DNA of 64,000 nucleotides from Polytrichum commune (GCA_950295325.1 OX485803.1:59907554-59971553); one strand, 5' to 3'. Shown: positions 10,353 to 25,070, counted from the stretch's first letter. Notes: generated by a model not told the origin, from the sequence alone. Numbers and translations are program-made.

Positions 10353-12978
10353 ATTATTAGTACAGTCAATTAAGTGCACCCCCGAGGATGATTTCATTCA
10401 TGAGCACGTGATGCATGGCTCTAAGTCAACATGTGAAGTCAGACCTTGTTAGATTACCCTTCCGGTGTTTGGAACCTATAGAGGTTGATTGATTTCAAAA
10501 CTATCAAGATAGAGGAATAAAATGGCCATAATCTAGAGTTTCTAATGATCACATGAAATACTTGATTGCCAAAATGAATTGGTTGTCTTGAAATGATCAA
10601 TTCAAGTTTTACATCGAAAAGAAATTGCATCTAGATTATAAATGTATACTCACTTAGATCTTAGTCATCAATTTCCAGCTTGTGGTGAGATGTTGAAGAG
10701 AGAGTATTTCAACAACATCTGTTTGGTGAACACAAGAATCAATGCAATCTATGCTCATTTAACCTTAACTTCCTAGAGCATATTGTGGTTTCATTAGATC
10801 ATCTAAATGAAAGCTCTCTAGAGCTGAATTTGACTAGGCAACTTGACTAATCCACTCACCTTGGTTGTGACGTTGTAGTTTGTAGGAACCCTTCCTTCAT
10901 TGGCAAGCATGAGATGATAGGATAAGAACAACGACTCCGGTGTTGCCACTCATGTGGATTATGGTGTTGCTTCATTTTCGAGTAGGTCTAAGGCTATAGG
11001 TAATCCCGAAACGGGCATACCCTATAGGAAAGTCACCCATATGAGTACTTTTTTGGCCTTAATCAAACTAACCTTGGAGTTCGTATGGGATCAGGGTGAA
11101 GGCCTTAGGTTTAAGCCACCCTTTGACATGACAATAAAATGTTTAAGATTAGATGGGAGTACATGCAATAATGACAGTTAGAGGGATTGCAACTTAACTA
11201 CATGTGTTTCTATAGTTATAGACAATGTTCTAGGTATTGCATTCAAGGGAGTACATTACATAACGCAAAGGCCCAAGGATGGATTTCAACGGCTGTAATT
11301 GGTTTGAGAAACATAATGCCCTGTCCAAAAATGTAATACACTCTGAAATATGTGAGGTGCATTGCGCAAAGTAAGGATACCTTAGTTTACAAAGGAAAGT
11401 TTGGCCTGGGTCTTCGCGTTTCTGTAGTGATTATGAATTAATGAGGTAGGCATAACTTAGAGTGGGCAACATCAAAGACACAAGTGTATGGCAATTCGGA
11501 ACCTGGCTTTGGGGTGGTGTTCCTGTCTGTAGCTCTAGTTGATGCTGCATAGCTGAGTGGATTTTCCTTCATTAAAGGTTGATTTTGATATGGGTCGTAG
11601 GGTGCTGCTGCTGTAGCAGTGCAAAATCCCAGTTGCATTGCATTTGGATTAGTAATGAAAAACAAATATCTGGACAACCTTGTAGACTATCTATTTGTGG
11701 AGATTCAATTCAATTACTGGCAACAATGTTGTGGATGTTTTCATTGCACCAGTTGGACTGCGATGAAATGATTGAACACAAGGTAAAAGAAATACACTTT
11801 TAAATGAAGTGATTTTCCAAAGTTACACCTCACTTTCCTCTACCCTGTTTTGTCAACTGCACTACATTATAAGACCCTAAAGCACAATGAGACTGAATAA
11901 TGTCTCCACCGTGACATTCAGATTTCATGCCAGAAACTGGTAGAACATACTTATAAATGTCGCAATTCATGTCAATAAGTTGGGCAGATCACATTAGTAG
12001 GTGAATTTGGATGTACAAGTTATGCTTTCCACATACTAAGAATGCTGTCAAAATAAGAAGAATTATTCGATTTGGAGGGAGTTCTTCTGATTGAGGAAAG
12101 AGAGATTAAAGCAATTGAAAAATCTGCAAAGCAAGAAGGCATCATGAGTGCACATTGTTCAAATTGACAAATAAACTAAAAGGATTAAAGATAGCAATTT
12201 TAAAGATTCGGCCTTTTCTAATGGCAGTACTTACTTACCTTGCCAGTGCTGTCCCAAAACCCTAACTCTTCATTTGTACTGCTATCCTGACTAAAAGTAG
12301 AGTGCATTATACAAGTGATTAGAGTAAGTAGACTGGACTGCAGGTAAATTGATCATCAAGTAAATCTTGTGGATAGTCCGCAACATGAGCCAAAAGCATT
12401 TGCTATACATAATGCAGCAGTGACCACTTCAGAGTCTCGCTCCATGTTCTTTGAGCTCTGTTGTACACCTCTCTTGGCACACAACCCACCTCAAGCCATA
12501 AGTACAATTAGTTAGCTGCCCTGATTTGGGGGAAGGTCTCCGCCTGTTTGCCATATTTCTGAGTTCAAGGCCTCAGTGCATGGCACAGAAATTACTAGAG
12601 AACCAAAACGCGACCTCCGCATGCAAAATCCAGGTCTGAGCTCAACAGGGTCGTGTAACTATGAGAACCAGCTGCTTTCATATAATGTAAAGAGTTGCCG
12701 TAAACTTTCAACTCCAATACATCATCGCAGCTCTTTGAGTGCCCGGGGCTTCTCACAGGATGTTGTTGAAGGCCACTTCAGTAGCAACTCCACATAACAT
12801 CTCCACTCTTGCATTGACCTGATTGAGAAATACACATGCACCCGATCGTAAGTAGTAAAGCCTTAAGTGCTTGCTTTTCCCAAGAAGTCCACTTGTCCTA
12901 AGACATCATAAATGAGATTCGTACAAGAAAAGTAGCAACTTCATACTAAGGCTATAGCCAGTTTCCTTGTATTATGGA
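10353..12978. other. Intergenic, no gene supported
   Basis: Base composition returns to balanced strands right after the LINE. Only short open frames occur. None shows a recognisable domain or a splice pattern. Part of 12.4-13.4 kb may be the 3' UTR of the MAP65 gene. Confidence 0.5.
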
Positions 12979-13208
12979 GCTCATATGAATATCTCATTCA
13001 TTATCAAAGTCAAGATTCTAGGCTTTCTTCTTAAATGATCAATTAGGTCACCCCACTTATGTTGACTATTGAACTTAGACAATTTACTACGTAGTCCAAT
13101 CTCTTTGAAAGAAATATATTTGGTGTCCCTTTCTTGGATCCACACCTGACCACACACCACTCAAATGTAGGTGTCTGATTAAGACAAGTAACCAAATTAG
13201 GCACATCT
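12979..13208. repeat. Dispersed repeat, copy A
   Basis: About 230 bp aligning with 13963-14187 and partly with 56903-57053. Shared landmarks are a TCCAATCTCTTT segment, then GGTGTCC, then CACCACTCAAATGTAGGTG. This copy lies 3' of the MAP65 stop codon. Class unknown; no inverted termini or coding capacity seen. Confidence 0.55.
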
Positions 13209-13429
13209 ACCTTATAGAGATATGCTACACACATATATAGCAGTTGAAAGTCTCATTTTAATGCTAAAGATCTCGAGTGGTTATTTAGTGTTGTCCAAGG
13301 GCTTTCCATAATTGTTTCAATCAATCACCTGTACCCAAATCATCTAGTTGGTTATCAAAGGATTGGAATAGCTCAAGACAGGAACAGTCTAGAGTCCGTA
13401 CCATGCAAGACCACCCATAGTTGCAGTAA

Positions 13430-16400
13430 TCAAGTGGACTTGGGGGATGTGGGGTCAAGCCCATTTCCTGCTTGCAAGAAAGCATTATCTTCTTTGTTGA
13501 TTTCCAAGGGGTTTAACACTGGAACCGCAGGCCGACATTTTTCTTGCTTACTGGTCTTGCTTACTGCAGCACCACCCAGTCGTGATGAATTCACCCCATT
13601 TGCACGAGCAGGTTCAGGTGTAGCTGGAGGCTGAACTGGAGCGTTTCCCAGTGACAATCGTCGATTGAGAGGAGTTCCGTTTCCATTGACGCGGGCCGGT
13701 GCAGCACCACCATTGGCCTTTTTGGGGATATTGGCACCACTTTTGATTGGGCTAGGCCTGGACCCAAAAAGGGTTTCTTTCTCATTTGTCAACTGCTCCT
13801 GGAGCCTTTTCTGATCCTGCAACACCCATGTAATGCTTAATGTAAGTGGGCCTAAAATGGACACATTTAGCTCTGCATTCTCGGATATTAAAGACACAAT
13901 TAGTATAAGATGATAAGCAAACCCAAATTGAGGCCATAGACATTTTCCACATGCTATTCAGAGGTCATATAAATATCTTATTCATCATCAAAGTCAGGAT
14001 TCTCTTTCTTTACAATTAATCATACAGAATCCCTCCAGTTCTATTGACTGTTGAGCGTAGAATAGTTAACAAATTTTGAGCACGCAGTCCAATCTCTTTT
14101 AGACATATGTCTTGTTGGTGTCCATTCTTGGCACCTCACCACTCAAATATAAGTTTTCGTTCAAGATAAGTAACCTAACTAGGCTCCTTACGTTCATTGC
14201 CTAAATATTGTCTTGGGTACTCTGCAGCTACTTTTACTTTGGTGAAACAGGGAGAGGCTAACAATAATACATTGCTCCTTGCATACAGAGACTGTGACCA
14301 AACTATGACGGCGTTGCCCACTTCAGTTACTACTTTCAAGTTAACAATCAATCAGATAATTGGCTTCAATTTATACACAACTGGCGAACCAGACAAATGA
14401 CTTTCTGCTTAGCTACCTAAGGAAACATGGTCAATTTGTTTATCACAAGAACAAATTAATTATATGCTAATTTCATACCCTCATGCGTCGTTTCTCTTCG
14501 TCTCTCTCTTGCCTGAGGAAATTGTATTCGTCTAACATTGCCAACAACCGAACCTGCAATAACATTCATGAGCACTCTGTATGTCAATCCAGGATAAACC
14601 CTATGCACCTTATATTTTGAAGACGAGGCATTGAGCATTTCTAGCTCAGACCAACCAAAAAGGAAGAGAGGAGTATCTAAATTTAGGAACATAAAAAAAC
14701 CACAAGTGCAAGGGAGAAGGCGGCTGTGGTCAGGGACTGGACACAAAGGTAACAACTGAAGCGAGGGAAATCAGGACAAGAAAGTGCATTTTGTTGGTTA
14801 TACCCCATCAAACAAAAATGGAGCATTTCGCTCTTCTTCCCATTGTCTTGTTCTCACTGTTAGAGACTCCACCAAACCTGCACAGAATAACATTAAAACC
14901 AAGAAGATCAGTCTGTAACTCTATTAAAAGATGTGCAAACAAGAAAGGAATCAATTGAGGTTTGTATTTCTCTGTATAGGTAGTTTTATATTTTAGTATG
15001 TGTATGTACTTATTTATAAAGCAACTCATATATACTGAAATCAACAAACTAGAATTAGGATGTTACTTGAGAACAACGTCACATCATGACTGTCAAGTGC
15101 CTCTTGCACATTCAGAGTTAAAAGGTATTCCAGAATATCCACACCAAAATAATACTGTTCACGTGAAAATTCGGAGACGATTATTGAGACCCAACAAAAT
15201 CCCAGTACATTTTCTAATATTTGATGCTTGTCAATTATGGAACATCCAAAGTGTCAGACATGAAACTGTAGTCAATATTGATGGTCTAATCTTCTAGAAT
15301 CTTTGCAATTGATACCAAGAGCTTTCGTAAATAGTGCTACATTCTTCTATCTACTGTGCATTGAGATTTAAATAAGAGAGGGGACTTTAACTTACTCGGC
15401 AACTTTGCAATAGTGGCACGAGCACGTTCTGCTCGCTTGAGATTGATATGGGCACCTTTGCTTGCATTATACCTATTATCATCCTGTGAGAACACGTCCA
15501 TTCGATATTATGCTCAAACGCAAAAATCGCTAGAGATGACTGTAACATCAATTGGTAACTTGGACCATGCATTCACTATTGAAAGGATCTCAAATGCTTA
15601 AAACAGAGCCAATTACACCAGATCCATTACACCAATTGTTGTAACGTGCCCGGACTGAACGGATTAGTCAAATCAGGGCTTTACCTGTCAAAGCAAGAGT
15701 CAGACAACCATCCAGAAGTTCAGACAGTCCTTCTATGGTGGATAAAAATGTTGAGTGTATACTTGCAAGCATCCAGAGGCACTAGAACATTTGATTTTGA
15801 CACTTCACAATTTGCTTTTTTTGGTGACAAACCTTGTTATAATCTTCCAGCCACCCTTCCTCTTCACATGCAGACATCCATTTCTCCATTTTATCCAGGA
15901 TTTCTCTCCTGCTAAAGGCTTCTTCCTTCGCTTTTAGAATGTGCTCCTCTATGCTGTTAAGGAGTTCGGATGCGTCCATCATTCCTGTATCCAGTTGCAT
16001 AGTGTGTACGTGTTTTAATTTCTCCATTCTTCCAATTTGGTGATATGAACACTTTACTCCACATTAATGAGAAACCAAAGTCTGCAGAAACTTCTTTGTG
16101 ATCCTTTCAACATGATTTTGAATGACGTCCCTGATGATGTTCTACAAATCATCACCTTATGCAGACCTATTTACCCATGGAGCTCTTGTATGTGCAGATG
16201 TCTATGTTGAGAACTAGTGCAATGTAGCAGCTATAACTAACACAGCTTGCTTGGAGTTAGTGGTAAATCAGCAGGTGAAGAATTTACTAGACTTATAGAC
16301 CTGAGTCAATCATGGCATTGGTCTTCTCCTCGGCTGTACTAGCATCTGGTTCCATGTGTGCATTCCTGCATATCTCCTCCAATTCAAGTCGCTTCTTAAG

Positions 16401-19400
16401 AACAAGCTCCTTCATTTTGCTTACTTTCAGCTGGTCGAGTCTTTCCACCTCAACCTCGGCCTAAACACATCATGGTACAAATTGCAGAATGTGTCAAAGT
16501 CGGATCAATTTATCATAGCCGGACACCTAGATAAAGTCCTAAAAAATAGTCATTGTGTACTTTTGACTGAGGTACTGAGCTCACATTTACGTGATATGTT
16601 GCCGACATACCTGCACAAAATACTGAGTAGCAGCACCACTGAGGTTTTCACATCGTTCCAAATTTATGAACAAAACAATAGACAACTGAAATTTAAAGTA
16701 GCACCTGCTCAATGATATCTCGTGCAAGGGCACCAGGAGTGACAACTTCGTCTTCTGTAGACGCAATGTTGCAAGTCACGTGTTCAAAACGTTTCTGGTC
16801 TTCCAATGGAGTATCCATAAGGGCCCACAGCTCTAGCATTGATGCCCCAAGTTCTTGAAGCTGCGAGCCATCAAAGTAATTTAATCCAACACTGTTCATT
16901 GATGAAGTAATGTCTAGTTTCCATTAGATTTCCAAATTTCCTGCTAATGATAGGAAGGTGAACCCCCATCTGTCAGAAAAAAAACAAGATTTGACCCCCA
17001 ATTGAGTATAAGTACTACTTCCAAAACTGAGTGCTGAAATAGTGTACTGAGAAATATGGTGGAGAGCCAGGGAAAGAATTAGCTAGAAAATTCATTGAGA
17101 AACCTTACCTTTTTAATCCTTTTCTTCTTTTCATCTTGCAATGAACGAATCGTCTTGGCTAATCGGTCAAGAGTATCGTTGCTGATGCTTTTGGACTGCC
17201 CTCCATTAGAGTCGTTGAGACTCGGATGCACATCAGTGACTATTTGATAGAAGTCCATGCCTAACACGACACAGAGCTCATGCACAGAAGTCACATACCC
17301 CAGCACCTTGTGTAGTCGGTCACTCTGCCAGACATGTCCAGGCCACCAAATCTCTCAGAAAGGTCCTCTTGTACGAATTCAAAAGATATATGATGTCAAT
17401 ATGGTGAGAATGTAGATTATCTTTTCTTATTATGTTCGCACCATTATAACAAATATCTCGTTTGAGGCCAAGATTTAGTCCAACAAACGAGCACTCAAGT
17501 AAACTGTACTAGATTCTATGATGACAAAGAAAACAGACTGCTGCCTCCGAACTGGGTATTTTGTACTTCTTTCCTATTAAAATTCTATCTAACAATCTAT
17601 GTACATACTCTAAAACTTTCTTAGAAAATTGAAGAAAATCAATGATGAAGAGATTTTGGGGAAGCCATGGCTTTACCAAGTGATATTCAAGACAATCAAC
17701 TAAGAGGTATAAGTGCACCTTTTCTTTCTGGAGGGACTGGAGCTGAGCCTGATACTCCTCTAATCTTCTCAAAGAGAGATCTTGATCTCCTTTCGGATAA
17801 AACTCTCCAGCTACAGAGCCTGCAATCTCACCACAAATTTTAGCAATTTGTCCTTTCACTTCCACAAACTGCCTGACTCGCTCATCCTTCTTCTGACGCA
17901 ACTCCTCAAGCTGTGGCCCAACTGCTTCTAGTTGCTCCTTCAAACTCCCTGCACGTTTATCCTGTAAATTCATCAGGGGCAACCGCTTGTGAGTGCTGAA
18001 AGAGAATGAAAGCAAAGGTGTATAATATGTGAGACATAGTCATGTGGACCTTCTATGAAGAGGTGTTTGTCAAGTAATTGTTGGACCGGAAGGCTTTGCT
18101 AGAATTTCACATATCTGTCATTTGAAGAAAAAATATCATGGCAAATTGAAATAAAAAAAGTACCAGAAACAAACAACCTGAACAACAGATGCTAACTGAA
18201 TATCATTGTCAGGCCCACTAAAAATGCTTGTTTGTTACGCATAACAACGCTTTCCAGTTGACAAATATTACTGCATTGGGGGAATATCAAGCATCTGCAC
18301 ATAGATCGGTTAAAAATGATTTCCTTGAAAGGAGGTGCAGTGTGCAATCATGCTGCAATGTACCTTGTATTTACCCGTTAGGTTCAAATTATATACTCCA
18401 GGTTTTATCAAGGCAACTAATTGCATCTCTATCCATTAGGCAAGAGAAACTATCTAAGGGCAAGGAAGACGACAGATACAGTAACATGTTAAGAATCATA
18501 AATGAAGGCAATGAACTAAAATCTGTGTCTGGCCATTTGAGTGCTCGGTTACAAAGCAAGTAAGGGTTAACCAAATATTTTGTAAATGTGGTGACAAAAC
18601 ACATACACGTGCGAGAAGGGGCCGTTCACCAAGCGCCGAAAACAGGGAGTTAAGCTCCGTCTCAGCTTCAGCAAGAGCTTCATGTAGGCGTGCACGGGCG
18701 TGGTTTGATTGATCCACTTTACGCCTATAAACCTCCAGGCACTCCTGCTCCAATTGCACTAACATCTTGTCTCTCTCCACATCTGTCTCTCCAACCTCGT
18801 CCCAAATGTGCTGTTGTTTCCACCAAGCCCACAATAGCCCTTCAGTAATAAGCCATTATCAGTCGAGTTGGATCAAAAGTGAAAGGAGATCAAAACGAGT
18901 GTCGCGTCGAAGGTGTCTGGAGACACAATTACACTGCTAACGCACACCGACAGAGTAGTCTTGAAGGATCCCCCCCCCCCTTACAAATTTGAGGTACATT
19001 ACAGATCGTTTGCAATTCAACTACATGTATCGATTTTTCCTAGCATAATAAGCGCACTGCAATGTAAGAACGGGGTAAGAACCAGAGGACTGTGGTATGA
19101 TGTCTCTGTTCATGGGCAATGATAAGCTTCAACCTCAATGATTCTTGGAGACATCAACCCGAATTTTTTCCTGAACTCGTAAGCTGGATTTACAGAAATT
19201 GTAGTCTCTTAAAATTTCAAAGCTATATGCGACAAACCCCAACGCTCTGTCAAGACCTTCGGAAGTGGTTCTCAATGGCAGGTTGGAAACCTAGAGTAGA
19301 CAAGCTCCTTTTACAGCGGTATATGTTGTCACTTATGAGTTGAGTAACCCAAAAAAACGCAACTTCACTTAGCACTCCTTTCTTCCGATATCCAAAATTC

Positions 19401-19573
19401 TCGTGCATACGCAAACCTTGATTGTGGAGGCTACACAGCTCATTCTTCATTGTAGTCCTTAGAAAGGTAGAACAAAACAATAATCAAGTGAGCCTGGAGA
19501 AAACCTGTAACTCGCGGAGCAATGATCCGCAGGTGGTGTCCACCGGCTGCGGAGGTTGCGGTTGCTGCCCCAT
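13430..19573 (-). CDS. MAP65/PRC1/Ase1-family microtubule-bundling protein
   Basis: Eleven exons, 5' to 3' on the minus strand: 19573-19505, 18810-18607, 17961-17719, 17324-17109, 16860-16705, 16460-16301, 15984-15833, 15483-15396, 14877-14804, 14553-14479, 13816-13430. All introns are GT..AG and phases agree, giving 607 aa, the usual family size. The family crosslinks antiparallel microtubules in the preprophase band, spindle midzone, phragmoplast and cortical array. Landmarks: TCGSLLRELQ then HIWDEVGE (~15-30), the coiled-coil dimerisation part, DLWxLMDTP-like ELWALMDTP, HVTCNI and PGALARDIIEQ, and the highly conserved microtubule-binding stretch EKWMSACEEEGWLEDYN...NRYNASKGAHINLKRAE (~384-420). 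The tail is basic, with LFGSRPSP and NRRLSL, a likely regulatory region; in relatives it is a kinase target. An in-frame ATG lies 10 codons upstream at 19603 with a stop shortly before it; I chose 19573, but the longer start is possible. Confidence 0.93.
13963..14187. repeat. Dispersed repeat, copy B, in the last MAP65 intron
   Basis: Aligns with 12979-13208 in the same orientation, from an ATATCTTATTCATCATCAAAGTC-like start to AAGTAACCTAACTAGG. It lies inside the intron between exons 10 and 11 of the MAP65 gene, so the two copies bracket the last exon. Confidence 0.55.
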
Positions 19574-21480
19574 TGAGAGTGCCTCCTCTAGTACCTGCAC
19601 CATCGATTACAACAAACAGGCCCCGAGTTAGTCATAGAGGATATAACATAGAGTACTGGGAGCTGTATCGTAGTCCTTCCTTCACTTATAAATGTTCATC
19701 CCCTGTTTTGCAGATGCAAAAGTTGAAACGATGCAAACTCTACGACGTGTTGGGTACCACTGATGAAGCTGATGAAGCTAAGAGGTTGACACGACAAGTT
19801 TGAGTGTCAACTGCACCAACACTTTCAGAACAATGGATGGCACATGGCGGACGAGTGGGAGAAGCAACACTGTAATAGGTACTTGCAAAAAGAGAAGCGA
19901 AAGTAGGTCATGCTCATCAGTGGAGTGGCCTTCTGTTGAGTCTTGACGTATGTATGCAAACAAGGTTGACCCAAGCAGACTGCAGCCACATGATAACTAA
20001 CTTAAAGCCAACAGAGAGGAGGCAACTGAGGTTACAAAGACCACATGGCCACTACTTCTGCACTACTAGTTACTGCTATTCTCAAGCATTTTCAGCTGAA
20101 GCCATGTTCAAAGACTCACTCAGTACTCTCACAACTAAGCAGTGCTGGGTTAAACAGAAACACAGAACGCCAAACACACATAGCGGTTCCTAAGAGTAGC
20201 AAAAGAAACTATCACTAGCATTCACACAAGAAATATACTAAAATGTACGAAGGATGCAGCAGCATTCGCGCGCGCGCGCGCACACACACACACACTTTCT
20301 TGATTCCGAGAAGTCGAAAATGGGTTGAAGACTAACCCAACGCAAGCGTAGCTACAGCTTTTGTTACAAAAGAACACCCAGCTCCAACACAGCTGCTGGA
20401 ATGCAATGCAACGACCCTCGCAAACTCTTTTCCCTCTGTCCCTCTCCCTCTCTCTTTCTCTCTAACCCCTCCCCTCTAACACACACTTTCTTCTCAGTCT
20501 TCTTGACTGGCGAGGAGAGGACGACTGTTCCGATGACACTGCGGAGACGACGACGACAACAACAACAACAGAGGCGGTGCAGGAGCCAGGTTGAGGGGAT
20601 GGAGAGCAATGAAGGCTGCTGCAGGCAGAAGACTGCACCAAGTGGGGGCCACAATGTGCATTCTGACACACCGACACGCCACAGGAGCAGCCTGCCCGCC
20701 TGCCTCAGTTTTCTGCCATGCCTGTTGTAAGTTAAGTTAAGTACCCACCTGCATGCGGCAGCAGCTGAGTCTGCCAAAGCCCAGAACACGAACTACACTA
20801 CATAGTCTACTTCACCCCGTAAGTTAACTTCACCCTCCCCAGCTCCTAACATAACAGCTCCAGAGTGACTCCAGAGTCCACACTCTCCAGGCAAAGGACC
20901 CAATGACGACGCCCCTACTCTTGCCGACCCTGTCTGATTTCGTCCTCTCCACCAGCTCCTCGCACCTAACTTTACTCACTCGCTTACCGTGTTGCTGGTG
21001 CTGCGGCCGGAGTGATCCGTTGCACCTCGCGGCGCAGCTCCCTCCCCAATTGCTGCTGTTCGCTATTTCCCTCGCCTGCGCAGATGCTCTCGTCCTGCTT
21101 GCTGCTGCTGCTGTCTGCCTCGCCTTGCCTTGCCTTGCTTACCCCCCAATTACACGATCTCCTTGCTCAAATGCATGAGCTCTCTCTCTTTTTTATTTTT
21201 CTCTTTCTCTTTCTCTGAGAGTGTGTCTGAGTCTCTGAACCTCGGATCTGTGTACCCAGATTTCTCGTCCTCGAGTATCCTCTGAGCGAGGTCGATGGCA
21301 GTCTGCCAGCCTCTGTCACGAACTGAGCTTTGGCAGCAGCCGCCTCGCAGTCACTTTGCAACTGCTGTGCCTCCTGCCGGTCTGGCCAATGGTGCCTTGC
21401 CACGTAGACACCAGGCCCCTCGAGTGCTTGCTGAGGTGGCATGTCTAAATATTGTTGGTTGCGTGAGGATTTCCATTGGT
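19574..21480 (-). promoter_or_regulatory. Presumed promoter and 5' leader of the MAP65 gene
   Basis: Upstream of the MAP65 start codon on the minus strand. The part 20350-21450 is clearly more GC-rich than the flanks, with many CpG dinucleotides, CT/GA tracts (20429-20476, 21180-21220) and a CCTTG pentamer run near 21125. Several open frames exist on both strands but look like compositional by-products. A transcription start or 5' UTR intron cannot be placed from sequence alone. Confidence 0.45.
20267..20295. repeat. (CG)n(CA)n microsatellite
   Basis: Seven CG units run directly into about eight CA units. Alternating purine-pyrimidine DNA of this kind is the classic Z-DNA-forming sequence. 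It lies about 0.7 kb upstream of the MAP65 start codon. Confidence 0.9.
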
Positions 21481-23744
21481 TTCCATTGATTAGAAATGGT
21501 TTAAAGTATTTCTCAACCTCAAGTATCCTATGACCGAGTCGCTCAATTGAAGTTCATCTTGTGAACGTAGACACACCCAAAAACCAAACACATTCATCTC
21601 AAAACGGATATGCTTATCTGACAAGGTCATACACATAAAGCTTCTAAATGTATGATTGTGATACATAGTGTTGGGATCAACTTCATAATTGGTTTTGGCT
21701 AACTATCCATTCACGAAATGACCTCTCAAGTCATCATGAACACTTAAGTTCAAAGATTGACAATTTTTTTGCAGCAGCTCACGCTTCAAAGTCTTTTCCC
21801 AATCTCTTCTATTTTCACCTTACCACATGGCTGCCGATTTCCTCCAAAGTGGCACACCCAGGAACTTGTGGTACACTAGAAATTGTAATTTAGTGTGGCA
21901 CATTGGCGCGCCATGTAAATTAGGGTGTCTTTCGACAAATTTGTCATGTTGTACCATAATATCATGTGATAACATCTCCAGGGGTTCTCATGTCATCCGA
22001 TGATTACAAGACAATTCATGTGGATCGACGATGAAAGTGTGGACCACACTAAGTAAGATATTTAATATAGTCAAACATGTAAGTTGCCAATAAAGGGCTT
22101 ATTACTATATCGTTGTTGCAATAATCATGTCTACCGGGATGTTGTTGTTTAATAGGAAAGGAGGGGTGCCATCGACCTTGAACCTAAATGTCTAGATGGT
22201 GGGGGTTCAAATAGTTGTAGGAAGAGAATTTGTATGGATTCCAAAGGGAATTAGTGGAGTTTCAACATATTTTAATCATTGACACATTTACAGAGATTAA
22301 GTATGTCTCACATGCAAATAAGGGTGCATCACTTATTCATGTTGGACCAAAAGAAAAAAGTGAAAGTTGGTCCTCAATGAGTCATTTGATTTCACTGATT
22401 TTGGTAAGTCTTGTGGGCATATGCATAGAAGTGAAAGAATAAGAACAAAGTGAGTTGTTGGAAATTCAAGTGCAATCAACATTGCACGTCATTTTGAAGT
22501 TTTTGTTGATGTATGTTGTAGGTTACACTAGAGGGATCGTGTAAAGGGTAAGAGCATCCCCACCAAATTGGATTGTTTTTCTTTTCACTATTATCGGCTT
22601 TGGAAGTTTCATATGGTATAATGACATGCTTGTCCGTATGTTCATAACCAATGTTCCATATTGCCCACCGATTATGGCCAAGAGGCCCTCACTTTGGAGG
22701 CCTTGGTTGTATGAATGCTCTCATTCGTCCATCTAATGTTTCCAAAGAGAGGCCCTCTTAGCCATGATCAATGGACAATGATGAAATTTGCTTATATGTG
22801 ATGAGACAAGCATGCCATCATATTGCATAAAGCTTCAAAAGCTTAAGGTTGATAAAAATAACATTTGTTTGGTCTATTGAGGACGTTCTTACATGTTGTA
22901 TCCCTTGCGTGTGGCCCACAATATACACCACTACCCATGAAAATGGTGTGCAATGTTAGTTGGGTGTTGGTTGAACTTAAATCTTTGACTGTTCACTTTG
23001 TTCTCATTCTTTCATTTCTAATCATGTGCAAGGTATATGATGCATTTAAATAAAGCTTGACATATTTTCAAATTCTAGACTTTTGGGTTGCTTCAATCCT
23101 ATCAACAGATCCATTAATACACTATTGATTTACTAAATTTTTATGGGAGATATTTGAATCCTTAGTAATTACTTGAATGTTAAGCCATTAAGATATGATG
23201 GAAAAGTCACATATCTATTTTAATGTCAAATATATTTAAATAAATGTTGAATAGTGAGAATACAATCAGAACAATTGCTATAATAACATCATAATCAACT
23301 ATGCATATTCTATCGGAGGATCTTACTAAACAATCTTATTGTAGGATCCTATGATAGGGCTCAACATGTTATAATTCTAGACTTGGACTTAGTCCATGTT
23401 ACCATAAAATATTAGTTATATCAATTCAAAGAGATTAAGAATGCATATGCAAAGAGCACAAATTCATTTTTTAAAGTTCCAAAATCGAGGGAGAAATTTC
23501 CAAAATCAACATGCAAATGTTTCTTGAAGGTGTATGTTGTTGTTCTTTGAATGGTCACTACGCCCAAATGACTAAAAGTCAAGAGGCAATAGTGGTGTGT
23601 TAGGGAAGAGCACAAGAAGCTCTACAAGATCGAATGTTCACTTGTGAAAAATAAGCAAGATTTTAAAAAGATACCATCATTTGTTTCTTAGACATGCAAT
23701 GTTATATAATGGGGGTTGATAAATAGTGTACACCCACAATCACG
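21481..23744. other. Intergenic, no gene supported
   Basis: AT-rich sequence with only short open frames. No domain, RNA gene or clear repeat was recognised. Confidence 0.5.
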
Positions 23745-24160
23745 CACAGGGAGGTCACTCCATAGTAAAGTTGAACAACCACGTGCAAACACTTTACATG
23801 TAAAAAATCTTACTGTTTACATAAAGCATCACTAAAATGGGTCAAAATTTTATCAATTTTTTTTATGAGTAGATATACACAGTACCTATTACATAGTTAA
23901 AAATGGCAACTAAATTTGATGGTTTTTTTATTAAGCATATTGTTTCTAACTAGGATGATGCAGAATTGAACTAAAACAATTACTACAAAAAGTGAAGATG
24001 ACTAAAAATTTCAAAAAATATACAAAAGATATTATCAATGGTTATGTATATGTAGAAAAAAATATCATAAATTTTAAAATTATCTATGGCATGTAATATA
24101 GGGGTAGCAAACTTTGTTCACACGTGGTGTTCAACTTGACAATGGAATGACCTCCCTGTG
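23745..24160 (+). mobile_element. ~410-bp MITE, copy 1
   Basis: Terminal inverted repeats begin CAGGGAGGTCACTCC and run ~40 bp to ACCACGTGC; the right end mirrors this with GTGGTGTTCAACTTGAC...CCTCCCTG. The interior is AT-rich and non-coding. Flanking duplication is degraded. Same orientation as copies 3 and 4. Confidence 0.85.
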
Positions 24161-25061
24161 ACCATGATACTATTCCCAGTCTATTCATTGTGGTATTCTT
24201 GCTATTAGTGTGGACCATAGCATTTACCATATATCAATTCACATTGTAAGAAAGGGGGGGGGCGTTACGGGCGTACAAAAGCATCCAAGACCAAAACACT
24301 ATGAAATTCATAATTTTTATTGGTCAAGAGCAAAATTTTGGACCGAAAGATTTTTACACTTAGACCCATAAGGTGCTTCTAGGTTCATTTTTCTATTACC
24401 AAACTATAACTTCCACGTAGGATTTGAGTTGATATTAACTAACATAAGGCTGCCATGTGGTTAAAAAATAAATAAATAATCAAGGATATTTTATACTATA
24501 CACCAAAGCATGAAGCTCCAAGTAGGCTTGAGGCATGCTCGAGACTAATTCATGGTCGAACATAAATTAGAAGGTTTACCCTCGATTGCCACCGTGGGCA
24601 TTCCAAGGTGAACTTTTATGCCTCCCTTGATGTCAAAGAGATTTGCTTGCTCTATCACCGACTTCGTGTGATACATGCTTGCATTGAATTCTTTATAGCA
24701 CGAAAGCACATGGATTTCTCGAGGACTTAGATAAAATATTGACTCATTGTCATATCGCCCAACGGAAACATGGGGTTGTCATAAGCAAATGCTTCTAATC
24801 TTCTAGCATGAATTTCACAAAATAAATTAACATATTATATTCATATTGATTGAGTCATCAATCGTTTACAACAACATTGTCGAAGGACGATACACCTTTT
24901 GAAATCAAAATGAATCACCTTATATTATATCTTATGGCATGTTTTCACCAAAGTCCTTGGGCCATGGCACTTAAACGACCAGCCTTTTGTGTAAACCCGA
25001 ATTCCCATCGCAAATTCCGCCATGTCTATCTTTAAGAGTTGTCTCGTATAAATTCCTTATA
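24161..25061. other. Intergenic between MITE copies 1 and 2
   Basis: No gene or RNA feature seen. It contains a G run at 24255-24262. Confidence 0.5.
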
Positions 25062-25070
25062 ATTCCAGCC

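Noticed and set aside
20364-21442. Several overlapping frames in the GC-rich MAP65 leader
   Set aside because: Low-complexity Arg/Gln/Ser/Leu translations on both strands with no splice structure or domain.
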